A stretch of DNA of 46,031 nucleotides from Deltaproteobacteria bacterium (lineage in GTDB: Bacteria; SZUA-79; Acidulodesulfobacterales; Acidulodesulfobacteraceae). This document shows positions 29,693 to 39,983 of this stretch, piece after piece. The stretch covers positions 1-46,031 of the forward strand of contig JAMCUF010000013.1 of assembly GCA_023381755.1 (NCBI GenBank), in the 5' to 3' direction. The position numbers and the translations under genes are program-made. Below the pieces are notes generated by a model. That model was not told the origin of the DNA and did no database searches. It saw only the letters and a list, made by a program, of their open reading frames with translations. Within the stretch, counting starts at the first letter, position 1, and each line of letters begins with the position of its first letter.

Positions 29693-30442
29693 ATGAAAAG
29701 TAAAATATACCGGTTATCAGTTATATCTATAATGGCGCTGACAATATCTTCGGCATCCTTTATCCTTTTAACCGGATGTGCCAAGAATATCAAAAAGCAT
29801 ATGTTGCCCCCCGATGTTTATTACAAAAAAGGTCTTTTTTACGCCCGGCAGCATAATTATTCCAAATCGGTCAAAAATTTTAAAGCCCTTATCGAGAACT
29901 ACCCGACATACCGCAATGCACAAAAGGCTGAGTTAAAGCTTGGCGACGCTTACTTTCTGGGAGGAAAGTTCATAGAAGCTGCGGGGGCGTATATGGATTT
30001 TATCCACCTTCATCCAAGGTCTAAATTTATCCCTCTTGCGATGTATTATGCGGCTATGTCATATTATAAAAGAAAACAGGCGACCGGAAGAACCGCAAGC
30101 CCCCTAAGGCATGCCAAGATTATACTTGAAGAATTGGCGTCAAAATATCCTTATTCAACATATTCGAAAAAGGCTCTTAAATATATAAAGATAATAAATG
30201 TGGATTTATCTAAAAATAGTTTTTTTGCCGGGCTTTACTATTTTAATGCAAGTTTATGGAAGCCGGCTGCCTACATATTTAAGAATGTTCTTAAACGGTA
30301 TCCGGGCACGCCTGTTATTCCGGAGACTTTATATTATTTAGCAGTGTGTTATAGAAACTTAAACGATAAAAAGACGGAAAGCTATTATAAAAATATTTTG
30401 CGGAAAAATTATCCGCAAAGTAAATATGCAACAATGGCATAA
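29693..30442 (+). CDS. bamD: BamD/YfiO-like TPR lipoprotein
   Basis: Lipobox LTGCAKN; repeated TPR-like segments YYKKGLFYARQHNYSKSVKNFKALIENYPT. Confidence 0.75.
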   Translation: MKSKIYRLSVISIMALTISSASFILLTGCAKNIKKHMLPPDVYYKKGLFYARQHNYSKSVKNFKALIENYPTYRNAQKAELKLGDAYFLGGKFIEAAGAYMDFIHLHPRSKFIPLAMYYAAMSYYKRKQATGRTASPLRHAKIILEELASKYPYSTYSKKALKYIKIINVDLSKNSFFAGLYYFNASLWKPAAYIFKNVLKRYPGTPVIPETLYYLAVCYRNLNDKKTESYYKNILRKNYPQSKYATMA

Positions 30443-30456
30443 CCCCCTAAATTTTC

Positions 30457-30485
30457 TTGACACTAAACATGAATTATGCAATAAT
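30457..30485 (+). promoter_or_regulatory. Sigma-70-like promoter for infC-rpmI-rplT
   Basis: TTGACA(30457-30462)-17 bp-AATAAT(30480-30485). Confidence 0.65.
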
Positions 30486-30528
30486 TCTAAAACCATATTA
30501 AAATTTAAAAAACAAAGGAGAGATTTGC

Positions 30529-31086
30529 ATACAGAAAAATACTAGGATAAATATAAATGAGGGTATTAAGGCGAAAGAAGTTAGAGTTATAGATGAAGAA
30601 GGCAAGCAAATTGGGATAATACCTCTATTTGCCGCTATTAAGCTTGCAAGGGAAAAATCCCTTGATCTCGTTGAGATGTCCAAGGACGCCACACCTCCCG
30701 TTTGCAGGATGATGGATTATGGGAAATTTAGATATGAGCAAAATAAAAAACTTCAGGAGGCCAAGAAAAAACAGGTTATTATCCGCGTAAAAGAGGTTAA
30801 ATTCAGACCGAATACCGATAAACATGATTACGGGTTTAAACTAAAAAATATAATTAATTTTCTTAAAGAGGGGAACAAGGTAAAGTTAGTCGTAACATTT
30901 AAAGGCCGGGAGCTTGTGCATATGGATTTAGGAATTAAGATAATACTAAGGGTTATCGAAGATGTTAAAGAATTCGGTATCCCTGAATTTCCTATCAAGC
31001 CGGATGTTAAGAAAACCTTCAGTACCGTGATTATTCCGGTTAAAGCGAAAAAGGAGGAGCTTAAAAATGACAAAAATAAAGATTAA
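30529..31086 (+). CDS. infC: Translation initiation factor IF-3, predicted ATA start
   Basis: Frame continues upstream of the track ATG 30676: [11 protein letters not shown]-like [76 protein letters not shown] 30514-30520. Confidence 0.9.
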   Translation: MQKNTRININEGIKAKEVRVIDEEGKQIGIIPLFAAIKLAREKSLDLVEMSKDATPPVCRMMDYGKFRYEQNKKLQEAKKKQVIIRVKEVKFRPNTDKHDYGFKLKNIINFLKEGNKVKLVVTFKGRELVHMDLGIKIILRVIEDVKEFGIPEFPIKPDVKKTFSTVIIPVKAKKEELKNDKNKD

Positions 31087-31270
31087 GACCAACAGGGGGG
31101 CAAACAAGAGGTTTAAAATGACGGCTAACGGGAAGGTGATTCATTATAAGGCAAACAAAAGTCACATATTAACTTCAAAGGCAAGAAAAAGGAAGAACAG
31201 GCTTAAGAAAAGCGCTGCCGTTCATTTTGTCGATGCCGTGAATATCAAAAGGCTGCTTCCTTATTTATAA
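31067..31270 (+). CDS. rpmI: 50S ribosomal protein L35
   Basis: [48 protein letters not shown]. Confidence 0.97.
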   Translation: MTKIKIKTNRGANKRFKMTANGKVIHYKANKSHILTSKARKRKNRLKKSAAVHFVDAVNIKRLLPYL

Positions 31271-31288
31271 TAAAAGGAGTCAAATACA

Positions 31289-31639
31289 ATGTCAAGAGTA
31301 AAAAGAGGGATTTTAACAAAAAAAAGGCATAAAAGGGTTTTAAAGCTCGCAAAGGGTTATTACGGCGCGAGGAGCAGGCTTTTTAAGTCGGCGCAGGAGG
31401 CTGTTTTAAAGGGCCTTCATTATGCTTATAGGGACAGAAAGGTTAAGAAAAGGACATTTAGAGGTCTATGGATAGTCAGGATTAATGCCGCATGCAGGGC
31501 TAACAATATATCTTATTCAAAATTTATTAATGTGCTTGACAAGAAAGGGATTAATTTAAACAGAAAGGTCCTGGCAGAAATTGCATTAACCGATCCGGTT
31601 GCATTTTCGAATATAGTCAAGGAAGCTACTTCAGATTAA
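31289..31639 (+). CDS. rplT: 50S ribosomal protein L20
   Basis: [68 protein letters not shown]. Confidence 0.98.
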   Translation: MSRVKRGILTKKRHKRVLKLAKGYYGARSRLFKSAQEAVLKGLHYAYRDRKVKKRTFRGLWIVRINAACRANNISYSKFINVLDKKGINLNRKVLAEIALTDPVAFSNIVKEATSD

Positions 31640-31713
31640 AATTTTTAAGAGCCGGACTAATTTAAATTTATTTAACCTCAATTGAATCTTATAAACAGGG
31701 GTGTTAATAATAA

Positions 31714-32019
31714 ATGTCTTTGACCAAATCGGACATGGCAGACAAGATTCGCAGCAAGGTTGGTTTGACCTCTGCCGAATCTTTAGCCTATGTAAACTCT
31801 TTTTTTGATTTTATAAAATCGGAAGTAGAAGGTGATGGACAGATCAAGCTGGCCGGTTTCGGGAGCTTTCTTATTAAAGAAAAAAAACGAAGAAGAGGCC
31901 GGAATCCCCAAACAGGCAAGCCTATTTATATCAGCGAAAGAAGGGTGCTGAAGTTTAGGCCCTCGGTTGTTTTAAAATCAAAAATAAATAAAAAATATAA
32001 AAATGGATCCGGTGGATGA
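31714..32019 (+). CDS. ihfA: Integration host factor / HU family DNA-binding protein
   Basis: 101 aa; GFGSFLIKEKKRRRGRNPQTGKPIYISERRVLKFRPS. Confidence 0.9.
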   Translation: MSLTKSDMADKIRSKVGLTSAESLAYVNSFFDFIKSEVEGDGQIKLAGFGSFLIKEKKRRRGRNPQTGKPIYISERRVLKFRPSVVLKSKINKKYKNGSGG

Positions 32020-32332
32020 GAAGCTTTATTATAAAATCGGGGAAGCTGCAAAAATAGTAAATGTCGAACCTTATGTCATAAGATACTGGGAAACCGAGTT
32101 TACTTTTTTAAGGCCGTATAAATCTAAAAGCTCCCACAGGCTTTATTTAAAATCAGATATCGAAAAACTTTTACTGATAAAAGATTATCTATATAATAAA
32201 AAATTTACTATAGAAGGGGCAAAAAAAGCGATAAAGATAGAATCATCCCAAAAAAATGGCAATATACGGCTCATAAAAAACATTCATAATGAGCTTAATT
32301 TTATTAAGTCCCTTTTGTTGTCGAGAAAATAA
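32003..32332 (+). CDS. MerR family transcriptional regulator
   Basis: YKIGEAAKIVNVEPYVIRYWETEFTFLRPYKSKSSHRLYLKSDIEKLLLIKDYLY. Confidence 0.92.
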   Translation: MDPVDEKLYYKIGEAAKIVNVEPYVIRYWETEFTFLRPYKSKSSHRLYLKSDIEKLLLIKDYLYNKKFTIEGAKKAIKIESSQKNGNIRLIKNIHNELNFIKSLLLSRK

Positions 32333-32334
32333 TA

Positions 32335-33144
32335 ATGAATATTCTTCTTTCAAACGATGACGGGGTTTATGCAACAGGTATAAATATCTTATTTGAAGAG
32401 CTCAGAAAGTTTGCCGATGTCGTTATTGTTGCCCCGGATAGGGAAAGAAGCGCAAGTTCCCACTCTTTAACCATCGATAGACCGTTAAGGGTTAATGAAA
32501 TCAAACCGGATATATTCTCCGTTGACGGCACACCCACAGATGCCGTTAATATCGCCGTTCACTCCGTATTAAAGTCAAAACCAGATTTAATCATATCGGG
32601 TATAAATTACGGAGGCAATATTTGCGACGACGTTATTTATTCCGGAACCGTGTCTGCGGCAATGGAAGGGGCTATTATGGGGATAAAGTCGGTAGCCGTT
32701 TCATTGGTTGTGAACAAAGGCGGCGGGTATTTGCCAAAAGACCCCTCTCTTGAGGATAATCTTGAACTGTCGTTTCAAAAGGCGGCGGAGTTTGTTTTGA
32801 ATCTTGCCTTTTCCGTTCATAAATATTCCCTTCCGGAGTATACCCTGCTTAACGTAAATATACCGCAAACAATAATAAACAAACAAAACAGCTTCGAATA
32901 TAGCATTACAAGGCAGGGAAAGCGTCATTTTGAGGACTTTGTCGTTGAAAAGATAGACCCCCGCGGTAGGAAATATTACTGGATCTGGGGGAAAAATATA
33001 AGATTCGAAGACATGCCCGGAAGCGATTACGAGGCTATTAGTAACGGCGTTATCTCCGTTACGCCCATACACCTCGATATGACGAATTATAAGGCAATCG
33101 AAAAATTAAAAAATATCGACTTTCTTTATGATATTAAGTCTTGA
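32335..33144 (+). CDS. surE: 5'-nucleotidase SurE
   Basis: MNILLSNDDGVYATGI, VVIVAPDRERSASSHSLTI, GTPTDAVN, SGINYGGNICDDVIYSGTVSAAMEG. Confidence 0.96.
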   Translation: MNILLSNDDGVYATGINILFEELRKFADVVIVAPDRERSASSHSLTIDRPLRVNEIKPDIFSVDGTPTDAVNIAVHSVLKSKPDLIISGINYGGNICDDVIYSGTVSAAMEGAIMGIKSVAVSLVVNKGGGYLPKDPSLEDNLELSFQKAAEFVLNLAFSVHKYSLPEYTLLNVNIPQTIINKQNSFEYSITRQGKRHFEDFVVEKIDPRGRKYYWIWGKNIRFEDMPGSDYEAISNGVISVTPIHLDMTNYKAIEKLKNIDFLYDIKS

Positions 33145-33204
33145 ATAAAAAAAGAAAGGGAGGGGGTAATAAAATCTTATTGTCAAATTTGAAGGCATGG
33201 CTTT

Positions 33205-33849
33205 ATGATAAATTTTAAAAACTCCATAGGCAGGGTTACGGAGCAGGTGCTTATTGCGAAAGGGATTACCGATAAGAATACACTGGATGCGCTAAGAAAA
33301 ATTCCGCGGGAAAAATTTGTCGAGGAATCGTTAAAGGAATTAAGTTATTCGGATGCCCCGCTTCCTATAGGTTATAATCAAACAATATCCAGCACTTACA
33401 CTGTCGCTTTAATGACGCAGTCTCTTTGTTTAAATAAAAGCCATAAAATTCTTGAAATAGGAACGGGCTCAGGCTATCAGGCGGCGATTTTGTCCATGCT
33501 TTGCATGAGCGTTTTTACAATAGAACGCATAAGAAATTTGTCTTTAAAGGCAAGAGACATCGCCGGAAAGCTTAACGTTCATAATATTACGTTTATCATC
33601 GGCGACGGAACTATAGGGTTTAAAGAATACGCCCCTTACGACAGGATACTTGTTACGGCCTGTTCTCCCGATGTTCCCGAGGCACTTTTCGCCCAATTAA
33701 GCGAGGGCGGAATAATGGTTATGCCCCTTGAAAACGGCGGTTCGCAAAATATCTTCGTAATAGAGAAAAAAAATGGTAAAATGTGCTCTAACAGTATTGC
33801 TCCTGCAAATTTTGTAAGACTTATAGGCAAGGATGGTTTTAAATCCTAA
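33205..33849 (+). CDS. pcm: Protein-L-isoaspartate O-methyltransferase
   Basis: PREKFVEE, LPIGYNQTISSTYTVALMTQ, KILEIGTGSGYQAAILSML. Confidence 0.95.
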   Translation: MINFKNSIGRVTEQVLIAKGITDKNTLDALRKIPREKFVEESLKELSYSDAPLPIGYNQTISSTYTVALMTQSLCLNKSHKILEIGTGSGYQAAILSMLCMSVFTIERIRNLSLKARDIAGKLNVHNITFIIGDGTIGFKEYAPYDRILVTACSPDVPEALFAQLSEGGIMVMPLENGGSQNIFVIEKKNGKMCSNSIAPANFVRLIGKDGFKS

Positions 33850-33939
33850 TCAAGCGGGTTCATCCTTATCATGCAAGGCTTGCTTTATGTATTATATATA
33901 GTGTGAGTCGTTATAACCTTTTATTTTATTTTTATAATC

Positions 33940-34851
33940 TTGAAAACAAAAACTAATAAAAATGCGGAGCCTGCAGTTTTAGAAGGCGGCGAAAAAGTTT
34001 CCATCACCCCGCCTGCCGATAATGTTATATCCCGGCAATATTTAAACTATCTTAAAAAGTACCCCCTTTTAACAAAAGAAGAGGAATATAATCTTGCCCT
34101 AAGAGTGCAGGACGGGGACAAAGAAGCCAAAGACCTAATGGTTAAATCTAATCTCGGACTTGTTATCAGTGTGGCAAAAAAGTTTCTTGGAAGGGGGCTT
34201 TCGTTCGACGATTTAATTATGGAAGGCAATATCGGTCTTATAAAGGCCGTCGATAGATTTATCCCTAAAAAGGGTTTCAGGTTTTCGACATACGCTATAT
34301 GGTGGATAAGACAGTCCATTGAGAGGGGAATACTAAATTCAGGCAGGCTTATAAGGCTTCCTATACATATTTCCGAAAACCTTTTTAAATATTCAAGGGC
34401 GACAAGAGATATGACGGGCAAATTAGAAAGGGAGCCGAATATGGGTGAGATTGCACAATACATGGGAATTGAGGGGAAAAAACTAGAAAAGCTTCTAGGT
34501 TTTATCGGAAATATTTACTCCATTGATTTTTCCTATAGTCAAAATCAAAGCGAAGACGGGCAAAATTTAATCCTTGCAAATATTATAAAAGAGGATGAGG
34601 AAAGCACGTCCCCCTTCGGTATGCTTGATAAAATAGAGACGTTACAGCTGTTGAACAGATGGCTTTTAATGCTTGGCGATATAGAAAGAAAAGTCATAAT
34701 ATTACGATACGGGCTTAACTATGAAAAGCCAAGGACGCTTAACGAGATAGGGCTCATTTTCAATCTTACCAAAGAGCGCATCAGGCAGATTGAGGTTAAG
34801 GCGTTAAAAAAGCTCAAAAATATGGCTAAAGAAGCAGGAGTGGACGGTTAA
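33940..34851 (+). CDS. rpoS: RpoS/RpoD-type sigma-70 family sigma factor (TTG start)
   Basis: 303 aa; YLKKYPLLTKEEEYNLA, DLIMEGNIGLIKAVDRFIPKKGFRFSTYAIWWIRQSIERGI, KERIRQIEVKALKKLK. Confidence 0.88.
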   Translation: MKTKTNKNAEPAVLEGGEKVSITPPADNVISRQYLNYLKKYPLLTKEEEYNLALRVQDGDKEAKDLMVKSNLGLVISVAKKFLGRGLSFDDLIMEGNIGLIKAVDRFIPKKGFRFSTYAIWWIRQSIERGILNSGRLIRLPIHISENLFKYSRATRDMTGKLEREPNMGEIAQYMGIEGKKLEKLLGFIGNIYSIDFSYSQNQSEDGQNLILANIIKEDEESTSPFGMLDKIETLQLLNRWLLMLGDIERKVIILRYGLNYEKPRTLNEIGLIFNLTKERIRQIEVKALKKLKNMAKEAGVDG

Positions 34852-34857
34852 TTTTAA

Positions 34858-36597
34858 ATGTCGAAAGCTGAGTCTGAAGAAATCCAAAGAATTACCTACG
34901 CTATATCCAAATATGAAAAAATTCCTCCAAACTTAATACGTGTTACCCAAACCCACATATCTCGTATTTTTATAACCCCTGGATTTGTCTATAAACAAAA
35001 AAAGCCCGTTAATTTTGGGTTTGTCGATTATTCGTCCTTAGAAAAAAGAAGATTTTTTGCAAGAAAGGAACTTTCTTTAAACAGGAGGGCCTGTTCGGGT
35101 ATATATTTGGGTTTGGCGGAGCTGCGGCAAAGAGCCGGCCATGTTTTTATCGGCTTTAAAGGCGGGGCGTTAGAAGATGTCCTGGTAAGGATGAGGCACG
35201 TGGCGTCTGAAAGGTTTTTGAACGGCATATTGGATTTGGATTCGCTCGATAAAAACGTCGTTAAAAACTATCGGCTTAACAATAAAGAAGATGTATTAAA
35301 AAGGGTTGCCAGAAGAATTTATCTATTTCATAAAAATGCAAAATCTTCAAAAAGGATAAGCGGTTTTGCTAAAACCGAAGTCTACAGGGAAAACTGGGAT
35401 GATAACTTTTTATCCATCGGAAAACTTTTTAACGGCTTTAATAATTTAAAGGGAGCCGAAGGGAAAAGCGGGATTAAAAGTATTACGGGGGATGGGGTAA
35501 ACAGCCTTGCGGGCATTCTGGAACATATGAAAAAGTTTTACGACGGGTTTTTGCGTTCAAGGTTGTTTAACGAATTTGTAGATATCAGGATTGAAAACGG
35601 CTTTATTAAAGACCTGCACGGCGATTTAAGAATGGAACACATAGCCGTTATCGACAGGAGAAGGGTTAACGGCGTGTGTTTAATGGACTGCGCCGAATTT
35701 AACGAAAGGTTTAGAAACCAGGATTTATACTTAGATGTTGCCTTTTTACTCATGGATTTTGAGTTTAACGGGTTTTTCTACGAATCCGTCCTTTTTTTTA
35801 ATTACTATAAGGGGTTTTTTAACTATAAAAAGGATATCCGCGGGTATGAAAAATATGAACCCTTTATAATGCCCTTTTTTAAAGCATACAGGTCTGTTGT
35901 AAGAACAAAGATTTCTTTTCTTTCGGGCAGGCTTCAGGAAGGCTTGCGGCATCTAAATTTAGCCCTGTTTTACGTGGAGCTTTTAAAAAAACCGGTCGTC
36001 ATTCTTAATATAGGTTTGTCCGGTAGCGGAAAGAGCCTTCTTTCCGGCCTGCTGGCGGGCTATTTTTACTCCCGGAACATAAAATCGGACGTATTGAGGC
36101 ATGAGATATTCGGTTATACGGATAAAATACTGAAGTACAGCAGGCAGGCAAGCGAAACGGTTTATGATAATATGCTTCGGGAGGGGGTCAAGCTCTTTAA
36201 CGAAGGCAAAAGCATAATATTCGATGCAACCTTCCTAAAGAGGGAGCACAGGGAAAAATTTTTTAGCTATTTTGCAAAAAAAGACTGTAATTTTGCCATT
36301 ATATACTCTAAAATATATAATGGCAAAGAAGAAGTTATATTAAAAAGGCTTAAAAATAGAGAGGTTACCGGTGGTTTAGCAAAGGAAAACAAAGACTATT
36401 CGGAGGCCGGCATATCCGTTTATTTGAGCCAAAAAACCATCTTTGAAGAGCCGGAGCCGCAAGATATACCGTTACTTCAAAACTGCGCCGGGGCATTGAA
36501 TATTACCTTTATAACCGTAGATGCGTCTTTGGAATTAAGCGAGCGGTTCAATTATGTAATGAAGAAAATAAAGAAAACAAAGCCTTTACAAATTTGA
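34858..36597 (+). CDS. Bifunctional aminoglycoside-phosphotransferase-like / P-loop kinase fusion protein
   Basis: 579 aa; N-terminal APH-like region with KDLHGDLRMEHIAV, C-terminal Walker A VILNIGLSGSGKSLLSGLLAG. Confidence 0.85.
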   Translation: MSKAESEEIQRITYAISKYEKIPPNLIRVTQTHISRIFITPGFVYKQKKPVNFGFVDYSSLEKRRFFARKELSLNRRACSGIYLGLAELRQRAGHVFIGFKGGALEDVLVRMRHVASERFLNGILDLDSLDKNVVKNYRLNNKEDVLKRVARRIYLFHKNAKSSKRISGFAKTEVYRENWDDNFLSIGKLFNGFNNLKGAEGKSGIKSITGDGVNSLAGILEHMKKFYDGFLRSRLFNEFVDIRIENGFIKDLHGDLRMEHIAVIDRRRVNGVCLMDCAEFNERFRNQDLYLDVAFLLMDFEFNGFFYESVLFFNYYKGFFNYKKDIRGYEKYEPFIMPFFKAYRSVVRTKISFLSGRLQEGLRHLNLALFYVELLKKPVVILNIGLSGSGKSLLSGLLAGYFYSRNIKSDVLRHEIFGYTDKILKYSRQASETVYDNMLREGVKLFNEGKSIIFDATFLKREHREKFFSYFAKKDCNFAIIYSKIYNGKEEVILKRLKNREVTGGLAKENKDYSEAGISVYLSQKTIFEEPEPQDIPLLQNCAGALNITFITVDASLELSERFNYVMKKIKKTKPLQI

Positions 36598-36616
36598 AGG
36601 AGCAATAGTTAAACTT

Positions 36617-38365
36617 TTGGGATATTTTAATAAATATTACGGTAAATACAGGTTCGAATTTTATTTAATCTTACTATCCGTATCGGCTTTATTTATACAC
36701 CTGCACCTTGCTTCCACTTTAAACATTGGCAATGACGAAGCCCATTACTTTGTCTGGTCGCTCAAACCGGCGCCCGGCTATCTTGACGATGCCCCCTTCA
36801 CCAGTTATGTTATCTATTTCTTTACCGGACTTTTTGGAAAGAGTGAACTTAATGTCAGGATGGGTGCGGTTATTTTTTCGTTTTTAGACGGCTTTTTGAT
36901 ATACTGCCTTACATACACGCTTTTTAGAAATAAAAGAGCGTCTTTTTTTGCTTTTATGTTTTTTTTATCGACAGTAATATTCGGCACCGTTCTATCCGTT
37001 ATGATGTTGCCTGATGCACCCCTTTTGTTTTTTTATCTGTGTTTTTTGATAGCCTTTCATAAAAGCCTCGGGTATAAAAACAAGGACGGGGACAGGTTTA
37101 AAAAATGGAGCAACCCTGACAAGCCTGACAAGAGCTTATTGCTATGGATACTTACCGGGGTTTTTTTGGGTTTTGCATTTCTAAGCAAATATACCGCCGC
37201 TTTAATCCCCCCTTCCGCTCTCCTGTATTTACTGCTTTCTAATAAAAACAGAACCGTTTTAAAAACATTTTATCCGTATCTGGCTCTTGCTATCGCCCTC
37301 CTCGTTTTTTTGCCGGTAGTTTACTGGAATTCCAAATACAATTTTATATCCTTCAGGTTTCAGCTTTCGCACGGCTTTTCGCATCCTAAACCCGTGGCGT
37401 CTTTATTTATAGACGGATTGCTTGGACAATTTTTAGTGATTACGCCGTTTATCTATCTGTTTTTAATTTGGACATTCGGTTATTCCATAAAAAAATTTAT
37501 TCCCGGTTGGTTAAATATGAAATCAGGCGGCGGCAGCGGCGGTTTGGATATTGCCGAGGGGATTTTGTATTCCGTCTGTCTGTCGCTTCCCGTCTTAGTT
37601 TTCTTTATTGTAAACGGGTATTTCCACAGGATTCTTGTCCACTGGCCCGATATAGGATATATGGCTGCCTTTCCTGTTATGGGATATGTAGCGGACAGGA
37701 TTACCGGAAGCGGAAGCCATGCAAAACAACGGGGAACATTAATATTAAAAGCCGCCGGATCGTACGTGTATTTCGCGATATTTTTCGGATTTTTCTTAAG
37801 TTTTGTATTATACAATCAGATATATTATAATCTGATACCGGTAAGGAAAATAATAAGATATATCGATAAGGAAAAAAATATTAAAAAAAGCTGGGTGTTT
37901 TCATTAATTCCCCACATACCCGGAAGCCCCGAAACGGCAGACATAATAAACGACCTTTTCGGCTGGAAAAGAGGGGCGAAGTATGTCGGCATCGTTTATA
38001 AAGATTATAAGGCGGCCTATCATCCGCTTTTTATTTTAACCCACCACTATGCTATTGCCGATGAGCTCATATATTACGGAGGTTATGAACCCGCTGTAAA
38101 TATTTACAACATATCCGGATTTTTAAACCAGTACGACCTGTGGCAAAATTTAAACAAGATAAACAAGGAAAACGCCATTTTTATAATGGACAATAAATAT
38201 ATGATAAATCCGGCGAGGATATACGGGGGTGATTTTAAATCCATACAAGAAATAGGCAGGCTCGATATATATGTTAAATTCAGGCTTATCAGGGTGTATT
38301 ATCTGTATTTGATGAAAGATTTTGACGCAAAAAGGGCTATAACGCATATTAAAAAAAGCATGTAA
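36617..38365 (+). CDS. Glycosyltransferase family 39 (ArnT-like) membrane protein
   Basis: 582 aa polytopic; LNIGNDEAHYFVWSLKPAPGYLDDAPFTSYVIYFFTGLFGKSELNVR. Confidence 0.87.
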   Translation: MGYFNKYYGKYRFEFYLILLSVSALFIHLHLASTLNIGNDEAHYFVWSLKPAPGYLDDAPFTSYVIYFFTGLFGKSELNVRMGAVIFSFLDGFLIYCLTYTLFRNKRASFFAFMFFLSTVIFGTVLSVMMLPDAPLLFFYLCFLIAFHKSLGYKNKDGDRFKKWSNPDKPDKSLLLWILTGVFLGFAFLSKYTAALIPPSALLYLLLSNKNRTVLKTFYPYLALAIALLVFLPVVYWNSKYNFISFRFQLSHGFSHPKPVASLFIDGLLGQFLVITPFIYLFLIWTFGYSIKKFIPGWLNMKSGGGSGGLDIAEGILYSVCLSLPVLVFFIVNGYFHRILVHWPDIGYMAAFPVMGYVADRITGSGSHAKQRGTLILKAAGSYVYFAIFFGFFLSFVLYNQIYYNLIPVRKIIRYIDKEKNIKKSWVFSLIPHIPGSPETADIINDLFGWKRGAKYVGIVYKDYKAAYHPLFILTHHYAIADELIYYGGYEPAVNIYNISGFLNQYDLWQNLNKINKENAIFIMDNKYMINPARIYGGDFKSIQEIGRLDIYVKFRLIRVYYLYLMKDFDAKRAITHIKKSM

Positions 38366-38448
38366 AGTGTTTATTGACACGCTGCCGGCCAAATCACCGC
38401 ATAGATACCAAAAATTAAAGCAGGGTGAATCAATCTTAAGATAATTTT

Positions 38449-39216
38449 ATGAAAATACTCGTTGCCGTACCTACGTATAATGAAAAAGATAATATCGGAA
38501 TGATGATAAAATCCGTTTTAAGCTTAAATAACAATGAAACGGTTAAGGAGTTAAACATTGGCATAAGTCTTGTCATAATAGATGACAATTCGCAGGACGG
38601 AACCCAAGAAATAGTGAAGGGCTTTTTTGCAAGCGACGGAAAAAATGAAAATGCCGCCGGATTTAAAGATAATTTGTTCCTGATTACAAGGAAAAAGAAA
38701 TTAGGTCTCGGAACGGCTTATGTAAGCGCATTTAGGTTTGCCATAGGCAAGGGCTTCGATTACGTTATTACGATGGATTGCGATTTTTCCCATAATCCCG
38801 ATGAAATTATCGGTTTTATCAGCCTCATGAACGATAGAAAGTGCGGAATGATAGTTGGTTCAAGGTATGTCGGCGGGATAAGGATAATAAACTGGAGCAT
38901 GAAACGGCTTTTGATGTCATATTTTGCCAATATTTATGCTAAATTAATCACCGGGGTTAAAATAGATGATTTGACGGGCGGTTTCAATATGTATGACGCG
39001 AACTGTCTAAAAAGGATAAACTTAGACGGCATTAATTCAAGAGGATATGCCTTTCAAATCGAGATGAAATACAGGATGAAAAGAGCGGGTTGCGATTTCA
39101 AGGAATATCCGATAATATTTTACGAAAGAACCAAGGGCAAGTCCAAGATGTCCAAGGGTATTTTTTTTGAAGCCCTTTTTGCGGTGATAAGGCTCAGGTT
39201 CGGGCTTTATAAATAA
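38449..39216 (+). CDS. Polyprenol monophosphomannose synthase-like family 2 glycosyltransferase
   Basis: VAVPTYNEKDNIGMMI, LVIIDDNSQDGTQEI, GFDYVITMDCDFSHNPDEI, DDLTGGFNMYD. Confidence 0.92.
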   Translation: MKILVAVPTYNEKDNIGMMIKSVLSLNNNETVKELNIGISLVIIDDNSQDGTQEIVKGFFASDGKNENAAGFKDNLFLITRKKKLGLGTAYVSAFRFAIGKGFDYVITMDCDFSHNPDEIIGFISLMNDRKCGMIVGSRYVGGIRIINWSMKRLLMSYFANIYAKLITGVKIDDLTGGFNMYDANCLKRINLDGINSRGYAFQIEMKYRMKRAGCDFKEYPIIFYERTKGKSKMSKGIFFEALFAVIRLRFGLYK

Positions 39217-39225
39217 ACACCCCTG

Positions 39226-39274
39226 CTTATGGGGGAAAGGGGGGGTATATTATTCCATCCCATGCCCCTTTTTT
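39226..39274 (+). terminator. Terminator-like GC-rich element after the GT2 gene
   Basis: AAAGGGG...CCCCTTTTTT stem; upstream CCCCTGCTTATGGGGG resembles the 8884/21042 hairpin family. Confidence 0.5.
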
Positions 39275-39338
39275 GTGTTTGAATTTAATTTTACGATATT
39301 ATATAATAATTTAATTTTTAATTTGAGGCAAATAAACC

Positions 39339-39893
39339 GTGGATAAGTTAAATATTGTTAGTTCAATTGATGATTTAAGGGGTTTTATCAGGGAAATTCA
39401 AGATTTTCCCAAAAAAGGGGTTAATTTCAAGGATATAACACCACTGCTTGCAAACCCCAAGGCGTTTGCTTTTGCGATAGATAGCCTTGTAAATAAGTAT
39501 TTAAACGAAAGGATTGATTATGTTGTTTGCGTAGAGGCAAGGGGTTTTGTAGTGGGCTCCGCACTTGCCTACAGGCTTGGGGCAGGGGTGATAATGGTTA
39601 GAAAACCCGGCAAACTTCCCTATTATTGCAGTTCTTTAAGCTACGACCTGGAATATGGAAGCGCGACGCTGGAGATTCATAAAGATGCATTAAAAAAGGG
39701 GGACAGGGTGATAATTGCCGACGATGTTTTGGCGACGGGCGGCACGATTTTTGCGGCAATTAACCTCGTAAAAGAATTTGACCCGGAGGTTGTGGATGTG
39801 GCATTTTTGGCGGAGCTTTCGTTTTTAAAGGGGAGGGAGAAACTAAAGCCATATAATATCGATATTAATTGCCTGATTAGGTTTGACTGTTAA
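39339..39893 (+). CDS. apt: Adenine phosphoribosyltransferase
   Basis: IREIQDFPKKGVNFKDITPLL, CVEARGFVVGSALAYRLG, RVIIADDVLATGGTI. Confidence 0.97.
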   Translation: MDKLNIVSSIDDLRGFIREIQDFPKKGVNFKDITPLLANPKAFAFAIDSLVNKYLNERIDYVVCVEARGFVVGSALAYRLGAGVIMVRKPGKLPYYCSSLSYDLEYGSATLEIHKDALKKGDRVIIADDVLATGGTIFAAINLVKEFDPEVVDVAFLAELSFLKGREKLKPYNIDINCLIRFDC

Positions 39894-39983
39894 CTAATGA
39901 TATGAAATTAAACGGTTAATTTAAATTAAAATTAAAACAAAATAAATTACTTAAATTTTTAGAATCGAGATTAAGGGGGGTTT

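Noticed and set aside
36648-36662. GGTTCGAATT as a tRNA T-loop
   Set aside because: Lies inside the GT39 coding frame with no matching acceptor, D- or anticodon stems.
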